Source of the DNA: Urbifossiella limnaea
GTDB taxonomy: Bacteria; Planctomycetota; Planctomycetia; Gemmatales; Gemmataceae
Length of the DNA stretch: 64,000 bases
Direction of reading: 5' to 3'
Assembly (NCBI RefSeq): GCF_007747215.1
Contig: NZ_CP036273.1
Location: forward strand, 2,340,322-2,404,321
Positions 51,386 to 60,514 of the stretch are shown here, piece by piece. Made by a program: the position numbers and the translations under genes. Positions within the stretch are counted from its first letter, which is position 1, and each line of letters opens with the position of its first letter. The notes below the pieces were generated by a model. The model was not told the origin of the DNA and made no database searches. It was given only the letters and a program-made list of their open reading frames with translations.

Positions 51386-54265
51386 TTAGTCCACGTACAG
51401 AAACTCGTTGCTCGCCAGCAGCACCCGCGCCAGCGCCGCCCACGCCGCGCGGTCGTCCGCTGAGCGGCGGTAGCGCTCGACGAAGCCCGCTGCGAATGTG
51501 CGGTCCGCGACCGACGGCGGCCGCTGCAACACGACGCGGAACAGTCGATCGACGCGACCCGCCTCGTCGCCACTCGTCACCCGTGCGGCGACGCGGTCGG
51601 CCTGGGCGTGGAAGAACGGGTCGTTCAGGAAGTACAGCGCCTGCGTCGGCACGGTCGTCGTCTGCCGCTGCGGCGTGGTGGCGTTCGGGTCGGCACCGTC
51701 GAACAGGCCGAGGAACGGGTGCCGGCGGTTCCGCACGCCGACGAGGTAGACGCTGCGGCGGTCGGTGTCGAAGAACGTTCCGAACGGCGTGTGCTGGGTG
51801 TAGCCCCACGCCGACTCCGGCGGGAACGGGTGCGGCCCGGCCGGCGTGCGGTCGAGGTTGCCGCCCACGGCCAGAAGACTGTCGCGCAGCTCCTCGGCGG
51901 TCAGCCGACGGCGCTCGACGCCGGCGAACAACTCGTTGGGCGCGGCCGCGGCGCTCTGCTGGTACGCGGTCGAGAGCATGATCTTGCGGTGCAGTGCCTT
52001 CAGGCTCCAGCCGCCCGAAACGAACTCGGCCGCGAGCCAGTCGAGCAGCGCGGGGTGCGTCGGGGCGGCGCCGCGCGTCCCGAAGTCGTTCGGCGTGCGG
52101 ACGATCCCCTGGCCGAAGTGGTGGAGCCAGACGCGGTTCGCCATCACGCGCGCCGTAAGCGGGTTGTCGGCGGACGCGACCCAACCCGCGAGGTCGAGCC
52201 GGCCGCTACCGGCGTTCGGGGTGATCGGCTGGCCGCCGAGCACTTCGAGCCAGCGGCGCGGCACGACCGGGCCGGGCTTCTCCGGGTCGCCGCGCAGGTG
52301 CACCTTCGCGTCGGCCGGCGTTCCTTCCACGACGGCGAAGGCCACGTCCTGCCGCGGGGCGGTGCGCATCAGTTCGGCGCGCCGCGGCTCGATCGCGCGA
52401 CGCCGTTCGGCGAGCGCGGGTAGGGCGGCGAGGTCGGGGCCGGTGGCGAAGCGCTCCAGCACCCAACCCACCCCGTCCGGGCCGCCGGGGTGCGCGTCCT
52501 TCACGCGGCCGGTGATGCGAACTGTGCCGCTCACCGGACTGAGCCAGCCGACGCCGACGTTCCCGTTCGCCGCCGGGTGAACGAACAGTGACCGCGGGGG
52601 CAACTCGGTCCACGCCTTCGCCGCGGCTTTCGTGCTGTTCACCAGTACGCTCGGCGTGTCGCCGTTACGCCAGGCGAACAGTCCCGCCTTGCCGTTCACG
52701 TCGCGCACGGCTTCGGGCAGGAGCGTCGGCCGGGTGCGCAGGTCGAAGAACCACCACGTTTGCGCCCGGCCGTGCGGGTTGCCGGCGAGCAGGTCGTCGG
52801 CCAACTCGGCGGCCGCGCTCCACTTGCGGCCGCCGGTCGTGTCCTCGACGTCGAACTCGATCTGCGTCGTGTCCGCGCCGTGGTTCTTCAGCGGCGTCAC
52901 GGACAGCAGAAGCAGGTCGCCGGCCTTCACCTCGACGGCCCGGGTGCCGAACGCGGCTTCGCCGCCGTCCGGACTTTCTCCCGCGCCGACCGCCAGCCGC
53001 GACTTGGCGAACGTCGCCTGCACGGCGTTCCCGCGTGCCTCCTGCTCGGCGACAATTGCACGCTGTTCGGCGTCGAGCGCGGCCAGCTTCTCGCGGTGCG
53101 GCTTGACGACGCGGTCCCACTCGGCGGGGGGCAGGAGCGGCACCATGTCGCGCGGCTGCTGCTTGGCCTCGCAGCCGGGGAACGAGAACTTCGAGCTGTC
53201 GAGGATGCCGTACAGGGCGTAGTAGTCGCGGACGCTGACCGGGTCGTACTTGTGGTCGTGGCAGCGGGCGCAGCCGATGGTGAGGCCGAGGAGTGCCTTG
53301 CCGAGGGTGTCGATGCCGTCCTCGTGGGTGAGGTGCATCGACTTGTCGCTGTCGTGGTCGAACCGGCGGGCCATCGCCAGGAAGCCGGTGGCGACGATAC
53401 GGGGCGCGTACTCGGTCGCCGGGCCGCGGGCGGCGAGGATGTCGCCGGCCAGCTGCTCGCGGACGAACCGGTCGTACGGCACGTCGGCATTCACCGCGTC
53501 GACGACCCAATTGCGGTAGCGCCAGGCGTGGGGCAGGGGGTGGTCGCTGTTCTCGCCGGCGGTGTCGGCGTAGCGGACGAGATCGAGCCAGTGTCGGCCC
53601 CACCGCTCGCCGTAGTGCGGCGACCCGAGGAGTCGCTCGACGACCTTGGCGAAGGCGTCGGGGGCCGTGTCCTTCTCGAACGCCTCGACTTCCTCGGCCG
53701 TCGGCGGCAGGCCGGTGAGGTCGTAGGTGGCGCGGCGGAGCAGGGTGCGGCGGTCGGCGGGTGGGGCGAACGATTGCCCCTTCGCTCGAAGTTTCGCCAG
53801 CAGGAACGCGTCGATCGGGTTCCCGCTCCCCGGTACCGGCGGCCGCTTCACCGGCTGGAACGCCCACCATTTTTTCCCGGCTTCGATGGTCATCGCCCCG
53901 GACGCCGTCGCCCCGCCGACGCGCGGGTCGGGGGCGCCGTCCTTCACCCACTTCGTCAGCGCGGCGATCGCGGCGTCGGGCAGCTTCCCCTTCGGCGGCA
54001 TCCGCTCGACGCCGTCGGCGCCGCGGACGGCCTTCAGCAGCAGGCTGGCGTCCGGGTTGCCGGGCACGACTGCGGGGCCGGCGTCGCCTCCGGTCTGCCA
54101 GCCGGCCTTGCTGTCGAGGCGGAGGCCGCCCTTCTGCTTCTCGGGGCCGTGGCAGCCGACGCAGTGCTCGGCCAGCAGCGGGCGGACGTGCTTCTCGAAG
54201 TGGTCGTCGGCCCGCACGGGCACGGCGGCGGCGAGGAGGAGCAGGACGAGGCCGGCACGCGACAC
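51386..54265 (-). CDS. PSCyt1/DUF1549/DUF1553 protein
   Basis: A 959-residue exported protein, first gene of the operon. GTG at 54265 is followed by a signal peptide (VLLLLAAAVPVRA) and has GAGGG upstream. The N-terminal domain is a PSCyt1 heme-type motif, EHCVGCHGPEKQKGG (CxxCH), near residue 37. DUF1549 follows (PIDAFLLAKLRAKGQS, RRATYDLTGLPPTAEEVEAF). A carbohydrate-binding-like insert lies near 450-600, and DUF1553 is at the C-terminus (NPLTARVMANRVWLHHFGQG). These proteins pair with DUF1501 and sulfatases in planctomycetes and probably link polymer breakdown with redox steps; that role is inferred. Confidence 0.95.
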   Translation of the reverse strand: MSRAGLVLLLLAAAVPVRADDHFEKHVRPLLAEHCVGCHGPEKQKGGLRLDSKAGWQTGGDAGPAVVPGNPDASLLLKAVRGADGVERMPPKGKLPDAAIAALTKWVKDGAPDPRVGGATASGAMTIEAGKKWWAFQPVKRPPVPGSGNPIDAFLLAKLRAKGQSFAPPADRRTLLRRATYDLTGLPPTAEEVEAFEKDTAPDAFAKVVERLLGSPHYGERWGRHWLDLVRYADTAGENSDHPLPHAWRYRNWVVDAVNADVPYDRFVREQLAGDILAARGPATEYAPRIVATGFLAMARRFDHDSDKSMHLTHEDGIDTLGKALLGLTIGCARCHDHKYDPVSVRDYYALYGILDSSKFSFPGCEAKQQPRDMVPLLPPAEWDRVVKPHREKLAALDAEQRAIVAEQEARGNAVQATFAKSRLAVGAGESPDGGEAAFGTRAVEVKAGDLLLLSVTPLKNHGADTTQIEFDVEDTTGGRKWSAAAELADDLLAGNPHGRAQTWWFFDLRTRPTLLPEAVRDVNGKAGLFAWRNGDTPSVLVNSTKAAAKAWTELPPRSLFVHPAANGNVGVGWLSPVSGTVRITGRVKDAHPGGPDGVGWVLERFATGPDLAALPALAERRRAIEPRRAELMRTAPRQDVAFAVVEGTPADAKVHLRGDPEKPGPVVPRRWLEVLGGQPITPNAGSGRLDLAGWVASADNPLTARVMANRVWLHHFGQGIVRTPNDFGTRGAAPTHPALLDWLAAEFVSGGWSLKALHRKIMLSTAYQQSAAAAPNELFAGVERRRLTAEELRDSLLAVGGNLDRTPAGPHPFPPESAWGYTQHTPFGTFFDTDRRSVYLVGVRNRRHPFLGLFDGADPNATTPQRQTTTVPTQALYFLNDPFFHAQADRVAARVTSGDEAGRVDRLFRVVLQRPPSVADRTFAAGFVERYRRSADDRAAWAALARVLLASNEFLYVD

Positions 54266-54394
54266 GGCGGACCCTCTGGCTGGAGAAGTGTCATTGTCGC
54301 CGGGCGCGGGTCGGGAATCCAGCCGGTTGCGCGCTAGCACCTCGGATCGGGCGGTGGTACGCTGCCGACTCCTCGCACTCTCCCGGAGGCGGTC

Positions 54395-55114
54395 GTGAAC
54401 CCGGTCCTCGGCGAATTCCTCGGCACGGCCGTGCTTGTCGTCCTCGGCGACGGCGTCGTCGCGGGGGTGCTACTAACCAAGTCGAAGGCGAAGGACGCCG
54501 GGTGGGTCGCGGTCACGGCCGGGTGGGCGGTCGCGGTGCTGGCCGGCGTTCTCACCGCGCGAGCGGTCGGGGCGGAGGGGTACGTCAATCCCGTGGGGCC
54601 GTTCGTCGCCGCGCTGACGGGCTCGTTGTCGGTCGCGTCGGCGGTGCAATTCGCTGCGGCGGAAGTGGCCGGGGCGTTCGTGGGGGCTGTGATCGTGTGG
54701 CTCCACTACCTGCCGCACTGGGCCGCAACGCCCGACCCCGGGGTGAAGCTGGCCGTGTTCGCCACCGGCCCCGCGGTCCGGCTGCCGGCCGCGAATCTGC
54801 TGAGCGAGGCGATCGCCACCTTTGTACTGGTGCTGGTCGGGTCGGCGATCGGGCGCGTGTTCGTCGGGCACGCCGACGCGGCGGCACCGCTTGGGGCGGC
54901 GCTGGTGTGGGGGATCGGCCTGAGCCTCGGCGGCACGACTGGGTACGCCATCAACCCGGCACGCGACCTGGGGCCGCGGCTGGCGCACGCGCTGCTACCG
55001 ATCCCGGGGAAGGGGCCGTCCGACTGGGGGTACGCGTGGGTGCCGGTCGTGGGGCCGCTGCTGGGCGGCGGCATCGGGGCAATGGTGGCGAAGGCGGTGT
55101 TCGCGCCGTCGTGA
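54395..55114 (+). CDS. Aquaporin/glycerol-facilitator family channel
   Basis: A 239-residue MIP-family protein with six transmembrane helices and two half-helix loops. The second NPA motif is canonical and of glyceroporin type, NPARD (187-191, GYAINPARDLGPRL). The first is changed to NPV (65-67, GYVNPVGPFV), so the first half-pore is altered. GTG start with GGAGG 6 bp upstream. It is divergent from the DUF1553 gene by 129 bp. It could move glycerol or another small uncharged solute; the downstream convergent gene encodes a glycerophosphodiesterase. Confidence 0.9.
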   Translation: MNPVLGEFLGTAVLVVLGDGVVAGVLLTKSKAKDAGWVAVTAGWAVAVLAGVLTARAVGAEGYVNPVGPFVAALTGSLSVASAVQFAAAEVAGAFVGAVIVWLHYLPHWAATPDPGVKLAVFATGPAVRLPAANLLSEAIATFVLVLVGSAIGRVFVGHADAAAPLGAALVWGIGLSLGGTTGYAINPARDLGPRLAHALLPIPGKGPSDWGYAWVPVVGPLLGGGIGAMVAKAVFAPS

Positions 55115-55120
55115 CTCCAG

Positions 55121-55915
55121 TTATCTTGCCAACTGTTCACGGAGCCACCCGGGGCGGTCGGTCGTGATGCCGTCCACGCCGAGGCCCACCATCCGCCGCG
55201 CGACGGCCACGTCGTTCACGGTCCAGACGTAGAGCTTGAGCCCCGCCGCCCGCACGACCTTCGCGTACTCCGCGTCCAGCGCCGGCGACGCGGACAGGTC
55301 GAGCCCGTCGGCGCGAATCTCCTTCGCCTTCGTCACCAGCTCCGCGGCCGTCGGCGGCGTCTTGTCCTTCGCGGCGTTCAGGCTGACGATCCAGTACGCC
55401 GGCAGGTCGGGCCGGGCCTTCTTCACCGCAGCGATCACGCCGGCGTTGAAGCTGATGACCGGCGTCCGCTCCGGCGGTAGCCCTGCGGCCTTCATCTCGG
55501 CCAGCAACTCGGGCACTACCTCGGGGCCGGGCTTCACCTCGATGAACACGCTCTTCCCGGCCGGGACCGTCGCCAGCACCTCGGCCAGCGTCGGGATGCG
55601 CTCGCCCGCGTACTTCTTGTCCTTCCACGCGCCCACGTCCAGCGCCCGTAGCTCGGCCAGCGTGCTCTCGGCGACCACCTTGTTGACGCCGCCGGCCGTC
55701 CGCTTCGTGTCCTTGTCGTGGATCACGACGATCTTGCCGTCCTTCGTGCGGTACACGTCGAACTCGGCCGCGTCGGCCTTCTGGTCCCACGCCAGTTTCA
55801 CCGCGGCGACGGTGTTTTCGGGGGCGTCGTGCGACGCCCCGCGGTGGCCGACGATCTCGACGGGCCGGTCGGCGGGGAGGGTCATCGCGAGTCCGGTGAG
55901 GATCGTGTGAAGCAT
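55121..55915 (-). CDS. Glycerophosphodiester phosphodiesterase
   Basis: A 264-residue GDPD of TIM-barrel fold that splits glycerophosphodiesters to glycerol-3-phosphate and alcohol. Motifs: IVGHRGASHDAPENT with catalytic His and Asn, AAEFDVYRTKDGKIVVIHD with Glu/Asp metal ligands and His, then FIEVKPG. The first 16 residues (LHTILTGLAMTLPA) may be a short export signal. ATG at 55915 was chosen with GAGG 6 bp upstream; a GTG two codons earlier is also possible. It ends only 6 bp from the convergent channel gene. Confidence 0.94.
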   Translation of the reverse strand: MLHTILTGLAMTLPADRPVEIVGHRGASHDAPENTVAAVKLAWDQKADAAEFDVYRTKDGKIVVIHDKDTKRTAGGVNKVVAESTLAELRALDVGAWKDKKYAGERIPTLAEVLATVPAGKSVFIEVKPGPEVVPELLAEMKAAGLPPERTPVISFNAGVIAAVKKARPDLPAYWIVSLNAAKDKTPPTAAELVTKAKEIRADGLDLSASPALDAEYAKVVRAAGLKLYVWTVNDVAVARRMVGLGVDGITTDRPGWLREQLAR

Positions 55916-55998
55916 CGGCACCTCGGTCGGGTGCGGACAGCATAGCGGCGGCCGCGTAAAAAAGTCGCGGGAACCGCCTGCCGTCGAGGGGAGCGTCT

Positions 55999-56622
55999 GT
56001 GAACAGCGTGCCGTGGTGGGGCTACGTGATCGGGGCCGGACTGGCGTGGGGCACGTACGTGCCGCTGATCTTCTTCGGCGGCCAGATGCTCAGCCCGCTC
56101 AGCCCGGCCGGCACGCCGGTCGGCGTCGGCGGCCGGCTGGCGTCGATCCTGTGCGTCGGGGTCGCGTACTTCTTCCTCGCGGTTTTGATTCCGGTCGCCC
56201 TCATGGCCGTCCGCGACGACGCCAAGGCCGACTGGCGCGGCGTCGGCCTCACCTTTAGTGCCCTGGCCGGCGTGGCGGGGGCGGTGGGTGCCATCTGCGT
56301 GATCTTCGCCAGCAAAGCGGCGGTGGACGCGGCGAAGGCCGAACAGGTGAACCCGGCGACGTACCGCGTCTACATCGCCCCGTTGATCTTCTGCCTGGCC
56401 CCGCTCATCAACACGCTGCTGAGCCTGGTGTGGCACCCGGACCCGAAGACCGGCGACTGGTCCGTCTTCCACTTCGACGTGCCCGGGTGGAAGCTGTGGG
56501 CCGGCATCGTGCTGGTGTCGCTCGGCACCTTCCTGGTGCTGATGTCGAAGGAGGAGGCGGAGGCAGGTAAGGGTGCGCCGAAGCCCGCGGCCCCGACGCC
56601 CGAAACCCCGGGCGCGTCATGA
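55999..56622 (+). CDS. Multi-pass membrane protein of unknown function
   Basis: A 207-residue protein with about five transmembrane helices (WGYVIGAGLAWGTYVPLIFF at the start, ILCVGVAYFFLAVLIPVALM, LAGVAGAVGAICVIFASK, YIAPLIFCLAPLINTLL, WAGIVLVSLGTFLVLM) and a Pro/Ala-rich cytosolic tail. GTG start with GGGGAG just upstream. The arrangement is a little like small DMT/EamA-type transporters, but I do not assign it. The stop overlaps the next gene by 4 bp. Confidence 0.8.
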   Translation: MNSVPWWGYVIGAGLAWGTYVPLIFFGGQMLSPLSPAGTPVGVGGRLASILCVGVAYFFLAVLIPVALMAVRDDAKADWRGVGLTFSALAGVAGAVGAICVIFASKAAVDAAKAEQVNPATYRVYIAPLIFCLAPLINTLLSLVWHPDPKTGDWSVFHFDVPGWKLWAGIVLVSLGTFLVLMSKEEAEAGKGAPKPAAPTPETPGAS

Positions 56623-56978
56623 CCCCCGAGGACGCGGTCCAGCGCTGCAACACCATCCTGGCGCACGCCTGGATGGTGCGCACGTTCCTGAAGCACGCCG
56701 ACGAGGTTCAGGACAACGAGGACATGCTCGACGTGCCGCGGACGCTGTACGACAGCATCCGCGCCGTGGAGCCGGCGTACCAGCGCGGCGACCACGCCGA
56801 CTACCTGCGGCGGCTGAAGGGGAAGCTGCCGAAGCTGCGCCGCGCGGCGGAACACTTCGCCGCGCACTTCCGCGATTTCTCGCCGCACACCAACTTCGAG
56901 ATGGCCGACCTCAGCCTCCGCGGAGTCGTCCGGGAGTTGGAGGAGGTGTTCTCCGCCCTCGCACTCCCGCCCGGGTAA
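56619..56978 (+). CDS. Small helical protein of unknown function
   Basis: A 119-residue protein, nearly all helical (AVQRCNTILAHAWMVRTFLK, DYLRRLKGKLPKLRRAAEHF). Its ATG overlaps the stop of the membrane-protein gene by 4 bp, so the two are translationally coupled and may interact. No known family recognised. Confidence 0.75.
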   Translation: MTPEDAVQRCNTILAHAWMVRTFLKHADEVQDNEDMLDVPRTLYDSIRAVEPAYQRGDHADYLRRLKGKLPKLRRAAEHFAAHFRDFSPHTNFEMADLSLRGVVRELEEVFSALALPPG

Positions 56979-57081
56979 CAACCACCTGCGCCGTCAAGTC
57001 GGCGTCCTTGTCCGACCGCGCCCGCAGGGGTAGAAAGCCGTCACCCTCAACGCCCAACTCCCCCTCCCGAAGGACGCGCCG

Positions 57082-58071
57082 ATGGCCGCCGACCCCACCT
57101 TTCGCGGACACGTTTTCGACGACATCACCCAGACCGTCGGCGCCACGCCCCTCGTCAAGCTCCGCCGCGTCGTCGGCGACGCCAAGGCCACCGTCGTCGG
57201 GAAGCTGGAGAACTTCAACCCGCTGTGGTCCGTCAAGGACCGCATCGGCGTCGCGATGATCGACGCCGCCGAGAAGGCGGGGAAGATCACCAAGGACACT
57301 CTCATCATCGAGCCGACCAGCGGCAACACCGGCATCGGCCTCGCGTTCGTCTGCGCCGCTCGCGGCTACCAGTTGGCCGTAACCATGCCCGAGAGCATGT
57401 CGCTCGAACGGCAGCGCCTGCTGAAGGCGTTCGGGGCCAAGCTGTACCTCACGCCGCGCGAGACGGGCATGCGCGGGGCCGTGAACCGGGCCAAGGAGCT
57501 GTTCCAGGAGTTCGGCGGCGAGCCGAAGGCGTTCATCCCCCAGCAGTTCGAGAACCCCGCCAATCCGGAGGTTCACCGCCGCACGACTGCCGAGGAAATC
57601 TGGCGCGCCACCGGCGGCAACATCGACATCCTGGTGTGCGGCGTCGGCACCGGCGGTACGATCACCGGCTGCGGCGAGGTGCTGAAGGCCCGCAAGCCCG
57701 GGGTGAAGTGCGTGGCCGTGGAGCCGGCCGCGAGCCCGGTGCTGACGCAGCACGTCGTGCAGGGCGTGCCGAAAGACCAGGTGAAGCCAGGGCCGCACAA
57801 GATTCAAGGGATCGGCGCCGGGTTCGTGCCGGGCGTGCTGAACACCGCCGTGATCGACGAGGTGTTCCAGGTGACCGACGACGAGGCGTTCGAGATGGCC
57901 CGCCGGCTGGCGAAGGAAGAGGGGATGCTGTGCGGCATCTCCTGCGGCGCGGCCGCGGCCGCGGCGGTGAAGGTGGCGAAGCGGCCGGAGAACGCCGGCA
58001 AGGTAATCGTGGTGGTGCTGCCGGACCTGGGCGAGCGCTACCTCTCGACGGCGCTCTACCCGCAGGATTAA
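57082..58071 (+). CDS. cysK: Cysteine synthase A (O-acetylserine sulfhydrylase)
   Basis: A 329-residue PLP enzyme of the beta-family that makes cysteine from O-acetylserine and sulfide. PLP Lys52 in [11 protein letters not shown], the substrate loop [13 protein letters not shown], the phosphate-binding [10 protein letters not shown], and the later [15 protein letters not shown] fit CysK. The N-terminal [21 protein letters not shown] is standard. It stands alone, convergent with the beta-propeller gene. Distinction from cystathionine beta-synthase core enzymes rests on the length and motifs. Confidence 0.95.
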   Translation: MAADPTFRGHVFDDITQTVGATPLVKLRRVVGDAKATVVGKLENFNPLWSVKDRIGVAMIDAAEKAGKITKDTLIIEPTSGNTGIGLAFVCAARGYQLAVTMPESMSLERQRLLKAFGAKLYLTPRETGMRGAVNRAKELFQEFGGEPKAFIPQQFENPANPEVHRRTTAEEIWRATGGNIDILVCGVGTGGTITGCGEVLKARKPGVKCVAVEPAASPVLTQHVVQGVPKDQVKPGPHKIQGIGAGFVPGVLNTAVIDEVFQVTDDEAFEMARRLAKEEGMLCGISCGAAAAAAVKVAKRPENAGKVIVVVLPDLGERYLSTALYPQD

Positions 58072-58127
58072 CGACCAGGGCGCGACCTGGCGGACTCACC
58101 CGCCGCCCGGTCGCACCCGCCCGGAAT

Positions 58128-59213
58128 TCACTTCGCGCCCAGGCAGTAGATCGTGCCGCGGTCGGTGCCGAACAGTACGCAGTCCGGGCCGACCGCCACC
58201 GACCCCGACACCGGCCCGTCCACCTCCACCTCCTGCACCTTCCGCCCGCTCATCAGGTCGAGGACGTACAAGGAGGCGGCACGCGACAGGCTGCCGACGT
58301 ACACCCGCTCGCCCACCACCACCGGCGAGGCGTCCACCACGCCGTCGGTCGTAAAGCTCCACACCTGCTTGCCGGTGGCGCGGTCGATGCCGTACACCTT
58401 AGCGTCGCGGCTGCCGGCCACGACCACGTCCTTCGTCACCGCCGCGGAGGCGTAGAACGGCTGCTGGCGCGTCGGCGCCTCGAACGCCCACAACTTCTTC
58501 TTCTGCTTCCAGTCCACGGCCACCACCTGGTTCGCCATCGTGCCGACGTAGGCCACGTCGCCCGCCACCGCCGCCGTCGCCGCGGCCTGGCCGTCGAGCT
58601 CGATCGCGCCGATCTCCTTCCCCGTCTTGGCGTTCAGGACGTGGAACTTACTGTCGCACCCGGCCACGAACGTGGTGTCGCCGATCACCACCGGGGAGCC
58701 GTTGACGGGGCCGTCGGTCCGCACGTCCCACAGCTTCTTCCCCTCCGGGGAGAGGCAGTACAGCGTCGAGTCGTGGGAGCCGATGAGGACGTTGTTGCCG
58801 TGGAAGTTGCAGCCCGAGGTGATCTCGCCTTCCGTCTCGAACGCCCAGAGTTGCTTGCCGTCGGCGGCCGACAGGCAGAAGAACTTGCCGTCCAGGTTGC
58901 CGACATAGACCTTACCGTCCTTCACGCTCGGCGACGCCTTCAGGTGGCCGAGCTTGACCTTCCACTTCTCCTTGCCGGTGGACAGTTCGAGGGCGTACAG
59001 GTGCTTGTCGAACGAGCCGACGTACACGACCCCGCCGACGACCGCGGGGGCGCCCTCGATGGCGTCGCCGGTTTTGAACTTCCAGCGCTCGGCGAGTTGG
59101 TCCGGGAGCTTGGCGGTGCCGACGCCACTCATGAGAGGGTCGCCGCGGAACAACGGCCAGTCGGCCGACGCGGCGGGGGTCAGCAGGAGCAGCACGAGCA
59201 GGGCGCGACGCAT
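58128..59213 (-). CDS. PQQ-binding-like beta-propeller protein, exported
   Basis: A 361-residue protein with a signal peptide (RALLVLLLLTPAASA) and repeated propeller blades such as VVYVGSFDKHLYALELSTGK, KVYVGNLDGKFFCLS and DAKVYGIDRATGKQVWSFTT, about seven blades of the YVTN/PQQ type. No quinoprotein catalytic residues are obvious, so it may be a scaffold like BamB. ATG at 59213 with GGGAG upstream. A second propeller gene, cut by the window, follows at 63246. Confidence 0.92.
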   Translation of the reverse strand: MRRALLVLLLLTPAASADWPLFRGDPLMSGVGTAKLPDQLAERWKFKTGDAIEGAPAVVGGVVYVGSFDKHLYALELSTGKEKWKVKLGHLKASPSVKDGKVYVGNLDGKFFCLSAADGKQLWAFETEGEITSGCNFHGNNVLIGSHDSTLYCLSPEGKKLWDVRTDGPVNGSPVVIGDTTFVAGCDSKFHVLNAKTGKEIGAIELDGQAAATAAVAGDVAYVGTMANQVVAVDWKQKKKLWAFEAPTRQQPFYASAAVTKDVVVAGSRDAKVYGIDRATGKQVWSFTTDGVVDASPVVVGERVYVGSLSRAASLYVLDLMSGRKVQEVEVDGPVSGSVAVGPDCVLFGTDRGTIYCLGAK

Positions 59214-59239
59214 GGCGAACTCCCGGAGAAGAAACCTCA

Positions 59240-59325
59240 CGCAGAGGCGCAGAGCCGCAGAGAGAAAACCAGAGGGGATACTCGTGCGGCCGGCCGGTCT
59301 TACTCTGCGGCTCTGCGCCTCTGCG
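59240..59325. repeat. GCAGAG-word inverted repeat
   Basis: Arms 59240-59262 and 59303-59325 are perfect 23-bp reverse complements made of GCAGAG words, with a 40-nt loop. It is the same design as the element at 12035-12151. It lies between the propeller and alcohol-dehydrogenase genes, in the 128-bp space before the propeller start. Confidence 0.92.
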
Positions 59326-59341
59326 CGAGACTGTCTTTTCT

Positions 59342-60514
59342 TCACCACGCGGCGCGGTACAGCCCCAGGATGTCGGCCTCGCTCACCTCGCGCGGGTTGA
59401 ACCGCGCCGTCCACTGCTGATTCGCCTCCTCGGCGAGGAGTGGCAGGATCGACTCCGACACGCCGCACTCCTTCAGGGTCCGAGGCAGCCCCGCCGCCGA
59501 CAGCATCGCCGTTACCCGGTCGGCCAGCGCGCCCGCGGAGCCGGCCAGGTCGGCGTACAGGTCGCCCACCGCAGCGGCGTTGAAGCGGACGACGTGCGGC
59601 AGCATCACGCCGACGGCGACGCCGTGGGTGACGCCGTAGTGGGCCGTCAGCGGGTTGGCGCACGAGTGGCAGACCCCGAGCATCGCGGCCTCGATCGCCA
59701 TCCCCGCGAAGTGCGCCCCGAGCAGCATCGCCGACCGCGCCGCCAGGTCCGTCGGGTGGCTCATCACCCGCTCGAAGTTCGGCTCCAGCTGCCGGAACGC
59801 GGCATGCGAGTACGTCTGCGACAGTGGGTTCCGCCTGGCGCACACGAACGACTCGACCGCGTGCGCCACCGCGTCGATGCCGGTGACCGCGCTCACCAGC
59901 TTCGGCTGCGACAGCGTAACCTCGGGGTCGAGGATCGAGACGCGGAAGGCGGCCTGCTTGTCGCCGCAGGCCATCTTCAGGTGCGAGCGCTCGTCGGTGA
60001 TGAGGGCGTAGCTCTGGGCCTCGCTGCCGGTGCCGGACGTGGTCGGCACGCCGACGGACGGGAGCATCGGCTTCGTCGCCTTGCCGTGGCCCTTGTAGTC
60101 GGCCATGCGGCCGCCGTTGGTCAGGAGGAAGTTCACCCCCTTGGCGCAGTCCATCGAGCTGCCGCCGCCGACGGCCGCGATCAGGTCGACGCGGTGCGTC
60201 CGCGCGAACACCACCCCGGCGGCCACCTCGCGCTCGGTCGGGTTCTCCTTCACCCCGTCGAACACGAACGCCTCCAGCCCGGCCTCCTCGATGGCCGCGA
60301 CGGCGCGCTGCGGGTGCCCGGCGGCTTCGAGGCCGGGGTCGGTGACGAGCAGGACGCGGGTGCCGCCGAGTTCGCGGGCCACCTCGCCCAGGCGGGCGAG
60401 GCTGCCGGACCCGAAGACGACGCGGCCGAGCGGCTGGAAGTCAAACGCCGGCGGGGGTGCGGGCGTGCTGGAGCGCCCGCTGCTTGTAGAGGTGGGTGAA
60501 CAGGTTCCCTTCAT
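59342..60514 (-). CDS. Iron-containing alcohol dehydrogenase
   Basis: A 390-residue type III ADH. NAD-binding LIAAVGGGSSMDCAKG, the PTTSGTGSEAQSYALI strand, and the metal site AVTGIDAVAHAVESFV with HSCANPLTAHYGVTHG match the family. It overlaps the upstream LuxC/ALDH-like gene by 74 bp, so it is the last gene of that operon. The first 25 residues (Ser/Thr/Pro-rich) lie in the overlap and are probably not conserved; no better start is visible. It would reduce the aldehyde made by the upstream enzyme to an alcohol, or work in reverse. Confidence 0.92.
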   Translation of the reverse strand: MKGTCSPTSTSSGRSSTPAPPPAFDFQPLGRVVFGSGSLARLGEVARELGGTRVLLVTDPGLEAAGHPQRAVAAIEEAGLEAFVFDGVKENPTEREVAAGVVFARTHRVDLIAAVGGGSSMDCAKGVNFLLTNGGRMADYKGHGKATKPMLPSVGVPTTSGTGSEAQSYALITDERSHLKMACGDKQAAFRVSILDPEVTLSQPKLVSAVTGIDAVAHAVESFVCARRNPLSQTYSHAAFRQLEPNFERVMSHPTDLAARSAMLLGAHFAGMAIEAAMLGVCHSCANPLTAHYGVTHGVAVGVMLPHVVRFNAAAVGDLYADLAGSAGALADRVTAMLSAAGLPRTLKECGVSESILPLLAEEANQQWTARFNPREVSEADILGLYRAAW

